A stretch of 26,316 nucleotides of DNA from a virus. The stretch lies in IMG/VR virus record IMGVR_UViG_3300025437_000054, positions 1 through 26,316 of that record. The stretch is one strand, 5' to 3'. Below are positions 20,810 through 26,316 of the stretch, in pieces; position 1 is the stretch's first letter; every line of letters begins with the position of its first letter. The notes under the pieces were generated by a model. The model was not told the DNA's origin and ran no database searches. It was given only the letters and a program-made list of their open reading frames with translations. A program made the translations under genes and the position numbers.

Positions 20810-21123
20810 CAGATGACGTCATGTATAAGTCCAAGCGCCAACAAAAAGTTGAGCTGGGAAAAATGGAGCAACAAGCTTTTCTTTTAGAAAAAGCTAAAGA
20901 AAAGCACATTAAGAGATGGGAAGAATCCCAAGTTCAGGCTGCAACATGGCAGTCTGTCCTCGACTACGCAGTGGAACAATACACGGCACACAAGGAAGAG
21001 TTAGACGAAGACGTGATTACTAAAACAGAAGAAATGATTCAAGAACGTCAAAAAGAAATCAAGGAATTTTTAATGACGGAAAAAGACTTGTATTTAGAGG
21101 CCATGGGAATCCAGGCTGACTGA
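20806..21123 (+). CDS. Coiled-coil hypothetical protein
   Basis: A 105-residue, almost entirely helical, charged protein with Glu/Lys/Gln heptad-like spacing; no domain is recognised. The likely start is GTG, overlapping the protease stop (GTGA); an ATG five codons later is possible. Its position next to the protease might reflect an adaptor or scaffold role, which is only a guess. Confidence 0.7.
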   Translation: MTDDVMYKSKRQQKVELGKMEQQAFLLEKAKEKHIKRWEESQVQAATWQSVLDYAVEQYTAHKEELDEDVITKTEEMIQERQKEIKEFLMTEKDLYLEAMGIQAD

Positions 21124-21133
21124 TAATAGGCTA

Positions 21134-21595
21134 ATGAATAACAATCACAACTTTGAGACGGGCGCTAACAAGCACGGCAAAAAGGCAGTGATTTTCGACC
21201 TCGATGGAACCTTGGCGGATATCAAAGACTATGAAGCGCTCCACAAAATTGACAGTGATGAGTTCCGTGTTGCTGCTCGGAACGCTGATGCTTATCCGCA
21301 CATGGTGGCGTTGGCTAAGGAAGCACGAAACGCTGGAAGAGATGTAATCATCTTGACAGCTCGGTCAGCCCATTATCGGGATGACACCAAAAAGTGGCTT
21401 CATAAGCACGGCGTTCCCTATGACCAGCTCTACATGCGCCCCATCGATGACCACGACAAAGATAAGAAGGTCAAGAAGCAACTTCTTAAAGACGAGATTC
21501 TTCCCCACTTTGACGTGAAAAAAGCCTATGACGATAAGAAGAAGAACGTCAAGATGTTTGAGAAACAGGGCATAAAGGCTAAGAAAGTCAATTAA
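21134..21595 (+). CDS. HAD-family phosphatase, polynucleotide 3'-phosphatase-like
   Basis: The 153-residue protein has the HAD signature FDLDGTLAD (21-29) with nucleophile D22 and acid D24, motif II threonine T75 in IILTARS, the downstream lysines in DKDKKVKK and acidic AYDDK (131-135). The run YRDDTKKWLHKHGVPYDQLYMRP resembles the C-terminal phosphatase of T4 polynucleotide kinase, which removes 3'-phosphates during RNA repair. No kinase domain is present. Other HAD phosphatases of this size remain possible. Confidence 0.85.
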   Translation: MNNNHNFETGANKHGKKAVIFDLDGTLADIKDYEALHKIDSDEFRVAARNADAYPHMVALAKEARNAGRDVIILTARSAHYRDDTKKWLHKHGVPYDQLYMRPIDDHDKDKKVKKQLLKDEILPHFDVKKAYDDKKKNVKMFEKQGIKAKKVN

Positions 21596-21635
21596 ACTTA
21601 CATTGTCGAGGGCATGGACAACCGAGGGGTTGAAA

Positions 21636-22100
21636 ATGAAAGACAATGTAAAACTATTTTGGAACGTGTTGATGCGTATTGTCGCAGCCTTCACAGCAAG
21701 TGCTCTTGGAGTTATTGGTGCTGGTGCTATTGCACACATTTCAACTCTTAAGGCTATGACAGTCGCAGGTTTGACTGCATGTGCAACTGTTGTTGAGAAG
21801 TTAGCTCGTGGCTTTATGGATGACGGTAAGTTGACACTTGATGAAATCAACGCAGCATTTGCCGCTGTTGATACTCAGGCTAAGACAGCTGCTGACCTTC
21901 AAGTAGAAGCACGTCAAGCAGGAAACGACATTACTGTTTCTGCTACTGATGGTTCAATTACTCCAGCTGCAACTCCTGCTGCTCCAGCAGCGGATTCGCC
22001 AGCTCCTGTAGATGCTGCACCAGCGGCTCCTGCACCTGCTGACCCTGCAGTTCCTGCAGCAGCACCAGTACCACCAGTCATCACACCTGATTACAACTAA
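21636..22100 (+). CDS. Holin-like membrane protein with Pro/Ala tail
   Basis: The 154-residue protein starts with an amphipathic segment and two hydrophobic stretches (about 9-30 and 37-54), then VEKLARGFMDDGKLTLDEINAAF, a pattern seen in actinophage holins. The C-terminal half is a low-complexity Ala/Pro repeat, probably an unstructured tail in cytoplasm or periplasm. I chose the ATG at 21636 with GAGGGG upstream instead of a TTG 11 codons earlier. A role as holin for the CHAP endolysin is inferred. The stop overlaps the convergent zinc-ribbon gene by four bases. Confidence 0.72.
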   Translation: MKDNVKLFWNVLMRIVAAFTASALGVIGAGAIAHISTLKAMTVAGLTACATVVEKLARGFMDDGKLTLDEINAAFAAVDTQAKTAADLQVEARQAGNDITVSATDGSITPAATPAAPAADSPAPVDAAPAAPAPADPAVPAAAPVPPVITPDYN

Positions 22101-22273
22101 TTACCAGTCTTGTAAAATCCTGAGCCTTTAAACTGAAGGCCAAAGGAGTTATAGACTCGAACAAGAGCGTAGCCGCATTTGTCGCAGACATATTTAGGTT
22201 CTGCGTCATGGATGCTACGCTCTTTTTCATAGTGCACATCGCACTCAATGCAGTCGTAGTCATATTTCGGCAT
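22097..22273 (-). CDS. FmdB-family zinc ribbon protein
   Basis: The 58-residue protein begins MPKYDYDCIECDVHYEKERS, with the MPxYxYxCxxC start of FmdB/CxxC_CxxC_SSSS proteins, and has a second ribbon VCDKCGY (29-35). Such proteins are small regulators or RNA-associated ribbons. It is the only leftward gene in the rightward block and has its own GGAG site, so it is probably transcribed separately. Its stop overlaps the holin-like stop region by four bases. Confidence 0.82.
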   Translation of the reverse strand: MPKYDYDCIECDVHYEKERSIHDAEPKYVCDKCGYALVRVYNSFGLQFKGSGFYKTGN

Positions 22274-22324
22274 TTATTTCTCCAAATGTTTTTGCTCGCA
22301 TGCTCGTGCGAGTGAGGGCACGAC

Positions 22325-22344
22325 AAAAACCCTATCACATAGGG
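22325..22344 (-). terminator. Leftward terminator-like hairpin upstream of FmdB gene
   Basis: On the minus strand CCCTAT-gtg-ATAGGG (22330-22344) is followed by TTTTTG, a compact terminator. It lies 52 bases upstream of the FmdB start, where a terminator is unexpected; it might instead be part of an attenuator or block leftward read-through. Confidence 0.45.
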
Positions 22345-22424
22345 CACATACGTATCTTTTGTCACGAGCGTCTATGGTCCTATTATGTCCGTACAACTGC
22401 AGCAAAGAAGGGCAAAATTAAGGC

Positions 22425-22592
22425 ATGTTATCCCACACCCAACTTGGTCAGGCAGCTATGACTGCTAAGAGGCAGGCTATGCCTGAATCTCCTAAGTTTG
22501 ATGGACCATCAGGAACTAATGCTTCCAGTGAGGGTAACAAGTACGCTGCTAACTCAAACACACCTTTACCCAATAACGGTTCAAACTCATGA
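22425..22592 (+). CDS. Small protein with LSxxQ-type start (55 aa)
   Basis: The frame starts MLSHTQLGQAAMTAKRQAMPE and continues with Asn/Ser-rich disordered sequence. MLSHTQL is a weaker form of the cassette tag (L-S-x-x-Q-L). Its TGA overlaps the ATG of the next gene (ATGA), which supports translation. No function is known. Confidence 0.6.
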   Translation: MLSHTQLGQAAMTAKRQAMPESPKFDGPSGTNASSEGNKYAANSNTPLPNNGSNS

Positions 22593-22792
22593 TTACTGCA
22601 GTGAGTCAGACAGAGTTAACTGCTGAAGACCGCTGCGACCGTTGTTCTGCTCGAGCGTTAGTTCGGGCAACGTTATTGTCGGGAGAACTGTATTTTTGTG
22701 GGCACCACGCTAAAGAAACGGGATACACACTTTTGCAAAAGGCGGTGACAGTCTATGACCCAGAAGGCATCTTCGACGGTCCCCGTTCGTAA
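22589..22792 (+). CDS. DUF7455-like zinc-binding protein
   Basis: The 67-residue protein has ELTAEDRCDRCSARALVRATLLSGELYFCGHHAKE, with a CxxC (15-21 region) and a C-G-H-H pair forming one zinc site; this pattern is common in small actinobacterial DUF7455 proteins. Its role is unknown. The stop lies 38 bases inside the next frame. Confidence 0.85.
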   Translation: MITAVSQTELTAEDRCDRCSARALVRATLLSGELYFCGHHAKETGYTLLQKAVTVYDPEGIFDGPRS

Positions 22793-22961
22793 CGGGCAAG
22801 ACCCAACACCGTTAACAACAACACGGTATTACTATTCACACGACCATCCATCTAGTCGATTGTCTGCAATTCAGTTTGACCATGTAAGCAATGGAATGTA
22901 TGGCGGACCATTTGGAGATTACGGTCATTACAACCAAGGAAACTTTAATGAGCAATCTTAG
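22755..22961 (+). CDS. Small protein with internal LSxxQF motif
   Basis: The 68-residue frame overlaps the preceding gene by 38 bases and the next by 14. It contains RLSAIQFDHVSNG near its middle, an internal copy of the cassette tag, followed by Gly/Tyr-rich sequence. AGGCGGTGA just before the ATG could act as ribosome site. The overlap lowers certainty, but the tag match supports it. Confidence 0.6.
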   Translation: MTQKASSTVPVRNGQDPTPLTTTRYYYSHDHPSSRLSAIQFDHVSNGMYGGPFGDYGHYNQGNFNEQS

Positions 22962-23277
22962 TAACACACAGTTTGAGCATGCGGCAGATATCGAAGAGAA
23001 GCAACGCCGCAGATTCCGTCGCAAGCACGAATCAGGATATTCAGGTGCTGGCTTTTGGTACAGCAACTATCCATACATGACGGGTGCAATGGGCACTGGT
23101 GGTATGGCAACAGAAAACCATCCAGAACCAGATAACGAGGGACAAGAGACTGCATCCGAACACGGGGCAGAAGCTATGGGCGCTGCAACTAACGGTGTGA
23201 CAGATACAGCAATGCCAGCTCCAACTAGTGATGGCGGCGGCATTGGCGGCACGATGACTTCAGCGGTGGCGATGTAA
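22948..23277 (+). CDS. Hypothetical protein with LSxxQF tag and Gly/Ala-rich tail
   Basis: The 109-residue protein starts MSNLSNTQFEHAADIEEK, the standard cassette tag, then a highly basic patch (EKQRRRFRRKH), a Gly/Tyr-rich stretch and a Gly/Ala/Thr-rich end. I chose the ATG at 22948 with AAGGAAAC upstream, which places the tag exactly at the N-terminus as in the other proteins. Its TAA overlaps the next ATG. Function unknown; a structural or packaged protein is plausible. Confidence 0.75.
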   Translation: MSNLSNTQFEHAADIEEKQRRRFRRKHESGYSGAGFWYSNYPYMTGAMGTGGMATENHPEPDNEGQETASEHGAEAMGAATNGVTDTAMPAPTSDGGGIGGTMTSAVAM

Positions 23278-23492
23278 TGTCTAAGCAATTACACAGAAAG
23301 ACTCTTAAGGTCAATCAACGACGTGGCATCAAACAACATTTTCAGTATGTTGAAGGCGGCTATAAGTCGGATGCCCAACCTAGCGTTGTTGCATGGAAGA
23401 ACCCAGGACGTGGAGTTCAAGGAGAATCAGTGAACTCATCCGATGATGTTGGCTCTAAGCAAATCGTAAATAGGAACTGGCGCCCAATGTAA
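23277..23492 (+). CDS. Small basic hypothetical protein (71 aa)
   Basis: A basic protein beginning MSKQLHRKTLKVNQRRGIKQH and ending in NRNWRPM. Its ATG overlaps the preceding TAA (TAATG). The first part has no LSxxQF tag. It may bind nucleic acid or membrane by charge; no family is known. Confidence 0.7.
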   Translation: MSKQLHRKTLKVNQRRGIKQHFQYVEGGYKSDAQPSVVAWKNPGRGVQGESVNSSDDVGSKQIVNRNWRPM

Positions 23493-23543
23493 TCTGCTTT
23501 AATTAGCCAATTGAGGGGGCATTAAGCATTCCGAGGGGAATAC

Positions 23544-26021
23544 TTGAGCAAACTACGTTTACACGTAGCACAATTTGTTTTACTAGCCAGCGCTTTATTT
23601 CCTATATTACTTGCATCACCAGCAACGGCTGACGCCACTTACACGCTAGACCAGTACAACGCACAAGTTGCGGCTGCTACTAGCGCTGTTCAGAATGCCC
23701 AAACAGCTTTAGACCAAGCCAACGCTACTCTGCAAGCTGACACTCAAACCCAATTAGTGGCTCACCAAGCGGCAGTCGATGGTGCTACCGTAGTAGCACA
23801 AGCTCAAGCAGCTTACGATAACAGCTCTATTCCCGTAACTACTTCTTCTGGCTCTGGAATTACCGTATCTATTTATAACAGCACCTGGCACACATTTACC
23901 CCAAACCCAGCAAACTTTTGTAAGACCGATGTCTGGTCACAAATTGCGGCTAATTGGAATGGCGCTTCTATTGACGGGTGTGCTGGCCAACGAGTTACTG
24001 TGCATTATTACGGAACCATCACCGTTCCTGTAACAGGTGCGTATAGGTTTTTAAATATTGCTGATGATGGCTTTTATATGAACTTTAATGGACAAAACAT
24101 AATTAATGACTGGAGAGACAAAGGCTGCGGGGGTACATGGAGCGCACCTCAGCAATTAGTTGCGGGGACCGCATACACCATAGATGCGTGGTTTTACCAA
24201 AACGGTGGAGGGTCATGTTCTACCCTTTATTACTCTACGCAGGGAACAAGCCAGAACGTAGTGCCTGCATCGTGGTTTGGGCAAACTGCAACAGTTACCT
24301 ACCAAAAAGACCCCTCATTGCTGCCAGCCATTCAAGCAGCTCAAACAGATGAGGCAAACCTTCAAGCAGTAGCCACTCAGTTAGATAACCAAGTAATTGC
24401 AGACCAAGCAGCAGTAGCTGCTGCACAGACGGCATTAGCTAACGCTCAAGCAGCTTTAGCAGCCATACCACCTCTTGCTATTAACGCACCACAGAATTTA
24501 ATAGTGACAGCTACAGGTGATGGCGGTGTAACATTGACTTGGAGCGCTCCCACTGCAAACCTTGTACCAGAACGATATGCAGTAATGTGGAATGCGGGCT
24601 CTGGAGGATGGGCAGTAGCGTCTACAGAAACGACTATTACGCTAAGTAAAGACTTATTTACAAGTACAGGTGGATGGGATACCAACTACACCTTTACAGT
24701 TCGTTCCGATAACGACACAGCGCACATGTACTCAGCTCTGTCTAATGCTGTAACTATTTTTCTTGCAAATCCAACGCCACCCGCACCTCCAGTAGTGGTT
24801 GCGCCAGCACCAGACACCTCAACTGTTGTTGAAACTTCTACTACTATTGAAACCTCTACTGTTGTTGAGACTTCTACTTCTTCTTCTTTATCAGACTCTT
24901 CGACAGTCGTTTTACCAACTCCTGCTCCCTCTCCAACGCCTGGTCCATCTGATTCACTAACGTCAACATCCGATTCCAGTCCCGTTGATAGTTCAACCAC
25001 TCAGCCTTCGCTTCAGCCAGTTCAGACTCCAATTGTTGATTCTTCAACCGTAATTTCCGACACGACAAGCACATCTATTCAAAGTCCTCTTGAGTCTCAA
25101 ACAGTGACGGTTGATACCACGACGGTTGTTGATTCGTCGACTGCAACTCCTGTGGCTCCAACACCTCAACCTGCGCCTCAGCCTGCACCAGAGCCCGCTG
25201 TGCCGCCTGCGCCGCAACCTCAGCCTGTCCCAAGACCTGTTCCCGTTGCAGCCCCTCCAACGCCAGCTCCAGCTCCTTCTCCAACCGAAGAACCCACTCC
25301 TGCACCAAGCCCTGCTCCAACACCTGAACCCTCCGCAAGTGCTTCACCTGAGCCAGCACCGACGCCAACTGATAACGCATCGCCTACCCCTGCCCCAACG
25401 CCAGCACCCACGCCAGCGCCGTCATCATCGCCACAACCGAGCCCAGCACCAACGCCAGAGCCCATGCCTTCACCCGCACCAGTTCCAACACCAGCACCGA
25501 CCCCGCCAGTGGTAGTAACACCGCAATCGCCTTCATCAACAAACCTCGTTCCTGATAATCCAAATTCGTTGCCTGACACTACACCAATAGTTCCTCCTGC
25601 AACGGCCCTAGTAGCACATGTTCAGGAAGATAAGCCAGGAGTGGAGAACGGCGGCATCCAGTTCTTTGGAACTAAGACAGCTCCGCAAGTTGTGGGAGAA
25701 GACGGAAAACTCACACCTCCAGCACCACCACCCGGTTCAGGATTGCCCATTCCTCCAGAGGCAATCACTACTACAGCAACCTTTATTGGCCAAGTAGGTG
25801 GAACAACGTTTAACGCACCCGACATCGCAGTACCTGTTGTAGAGAAACCAGTAACGGGAGCTCTTGCAGCTGTGCCTGGAGTAGAAGCAATCAACAAGAC
25901 ATTTGTTGCCATGGAAAACCTCGGTAATGACATGTCTCCCGTTACAAGAAAGAAAGCAAAGAAAATCTTGGTAGCAACCGTTGTTGGGGGCGCCATTATC
26001 AGAATGAGAAAGAGGTTCTAA
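23544..26021 (+). CDS. Large exported PA14/FN3 surface protein with Pro-rich region
   Basis: The 825-residue protein has a signal peptide (about 1-30, ending SPATADA), an Ala/Gln-rich helical segment (33-92), a PA14-like domain (about 105-250, with GTITVPVTGAYRFLNIADDG), a second helical segment (262-308), a fibronectin type III domain (about 314-408), a long Ser/Thr/Val and then Ala-Pro-Thr low-complexity region (about 410-680), and a C-terminal part ending in ILVATVVGGAIIRMRKRF, a hydrophobic segment with basic tail. PA14 and FN3 are carbohydrate- or surface-binding modules. The start is TTG, with GAGGGG upstream; the signal peptide supports it. A host-surface-modifying or adhesin role is likely; a structural fibre is the alternative. 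Confidence 0.85.
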   Translation: MSKLRLHVAQFVLLASALFPILLASPATADATYTLDQYNAQVAAATSAVQNAQTALDQANATLQADTQTQLVAHQAAVDGATVVAQAQAAYDNSSIPVTTSSGSGITVSIYNSTWHTFTPNPANFCKTDVWSQIAANWNGASIDGCAGQRVTVHYYGTITVPVTGAYRFLNIADDGFYMNFNGQNIINDWRDKGCGGTWSAPQQLVAGTAYTIDAWFYQNGGGSCSTLYYSTQGTSQNVVPASWFGQTATVTYQKDPSLLPAIQAAQTDEANLQAVATQLDNQVIADQAAVAAAQTALANAQAALAAIPPLAINAPQNLIVTATGDGGVTLTWSAPTANLVPERYAVMWNAGSGGWAVASTETTITLSKDLFTSTGGWDTNYTFTVRSDNDTAHMYSALSNAVTIFLANPTPPAPPVVVAPAPDTSTVVETSTTIETSTVVETSTSSSLSDSSTVVLPTPAPSPTPGPSDSLTSTSDSSPVDSSTTQPSLQPVQTPIVDSSTVISDTTSTSIQSPLESQTVTVDTTTVVDSSTATPVAPTPQPAPQPAPEPAVPPAPQPQPVPRPVPVAAPPTPAPAPSPTEEPTPAPSPAPTPEPSASASPEPAPTPTDNASPTPAPTPAPTPAPSSSPQPSPAPTPEPMPSPAPVPTPAPTPPVVVTPQSPSSTNLVPDNPNSLPDTTPIVPPATALVAHVQEDKPGVENGGIQFFGTKTAPQVVGEDGKLTPPAPPPGSGLPIPPEAITTTATFIGQVGGTTFNAPDIAVPVVEKPVTGALAAVPGVEAINKTFVAMENLGNDMSPVTRKKAKKILVATVVGGAIIRMRKRF

Positions 26022-26203
26022 TGAAACTCATCAAAGCCCTTTTAGCAGACCTTGCTAACCAGATTTGGACCTTTGTCGGTCTATTCTCAGCATGGCTAGT
26101 GCTTACAGGAAGCGCCAAGACAGTGGTAGGGGATGCTACGCTTATTTCCTTGTTCCTGTGGATTGTGACGTTCCGACTTCGCAACCCCAAGGACAAGAAC
26201 TAA
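26021..26203 (+). CDS. Small two-span membrane protein
   Basis: The 60-residue protein has two hydrophobic segments (about 15-31 and 36-51) with a charged C-terminus. Its ATG overlaps the TAA of the surface-protein gene (TAATG). It could be a second holin-like or an accessory membrane protein for the surface protein. Confidence 0.72.
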   Translation: MKLIKALLADLANQIWTFVGLFSAWLVLTGSAKTVVGDATLISLFLWIVTFRLRNPKDKN

Positions 26204-26225
26204 CCAACCTAATTAGGAGTAATAC

Positions 26226-26316
26226 ATGAACAAGAAAGTCCTCGTGCTCGTTGAGCACTATGTTTACGCATCTGCCGGTACCGCAATCGGTATCGTTGGC
26301 GTCACACTCAAGACCC
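26226..26316 (+). CDS. Membrane protein, 3' partial
   Basis: The gene starts at an ATG with AGGAG 6 bases upstream and runs off the window. The 30 visible codons (MNKKVLVLVEHYVYASAGTA then a hydrophobic stretch) suggest a membrane protein, perhaps another holin-type. Too little is visible to name it. Confidence 0.6.
   Translation, partial: MNKKVLVLVEHYVYASAGTAIGIVGVTLKT

Noticed and set aside
22081-22365. 94-codon leftward frame overlapping the FmdB-type gene
   Set aside because: It starts at GTG without a ribosome site and is out of frame with the recognisable MPxYxYxCxxC protein.
24686-25579. Gly/Val-rich and Leu/Gln/Glu-rich leftward frames opposite the surface-protein gene
   Set aside because: They mirror the Pro/Ala/Thr-rich stalk codons on the other strand and have no ribosome sites.

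Overview
The window reads as part of a temperate, tailed-phage-like genome, or an integrated or metagenomic copy of one, from an actinobacterial host. The host inference rests on a WhiB-family regulator, a family confined to Actinobacteria and their phages, plus a DUF7455-type zinc protein and a ParB-like protein of a type I associate with actinophages. A tyrosine integrase, excisionase-like HTH protein, endonuclease VII, four tRNA genes, an endolysin and a holin-like protein support a viral origin. Base composition looks moderate to low in GC, which would suit freshwater actinobacteria better than high-GC streptomycetes or mycobacteria; that is inference.

Layout. (1) 1-3946, rightward: a Cys-cluster protein open at the left edge, endonuclease VII, then a B12-dependent class II ribonucleotide reductase translationally coupled to an NrdH redoxin. 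(2) 13495 down to about 3789, leftward: small proteins, a zinc-binding DUF6011-like protein, a MoxR/CobS-like AAA+ ATPase coupled to a VWA/CobT-like protein with an HExxH motif, a chain of very small overlapping genes, WhiB, an HTH protein, a terminator, the integrase, an exported lytic transglycosylase and a CxxC protein. (3) 13496-14715: 1.2 kb without a convincing gene but crowded with palindromes, phased repeats and TGCATG repeats, a candidate origin or control region. (4) 14716-15841: a ParB-like protein, tRNA-Met(CAT), tRNA-Leu(TAA), tRNA-His(GTG) and tRNA-Leu(TAG), a structured spacer and a terminator. (5) 15890-26316, rightward: tiny genes, then a tightly coupled cassette of small proteins, endolysin, HslV-like protease, HAD phosphatase, holin-like protein, further small proteins, a large PA14/FN3 surface protein and small membrane proteins. 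One zinc-ribbon gene (22097-22273) lies against this direction.

The most striking feature is region 5. Ten separate proteins between 16571 and 23277 carry the same short motif, L-[S/N/Q]-x-x-Q-[F/W/L], mostly at the extreme N-terminus and sometimes at the C-terminus or internally. The motif is attached to unrelated domains: ParB-like, GNAT acetyltransferase-like, an ExE-type ADP-ribosyltransferase-like domain, a rifampin-ADP-ribosyltransferase (Arr)-like domain and unknown ones. A proteasome/HslV-like protease lies just downstream. A plausible but untested reading is a set of tagged effector or cargo proteins, comparable in principle to the T4 internal head proteins and Alt, targeted by a common docking signal.

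Metabolically, the B12-dependent reductase and the CobS/CobT-like pair share one genome segment, raising the possibility that the virus supports cobalamin supply for its own dNTP synthesis. The AAA+/VWA pair could equally be a generic MoxR-type remodelling machine.
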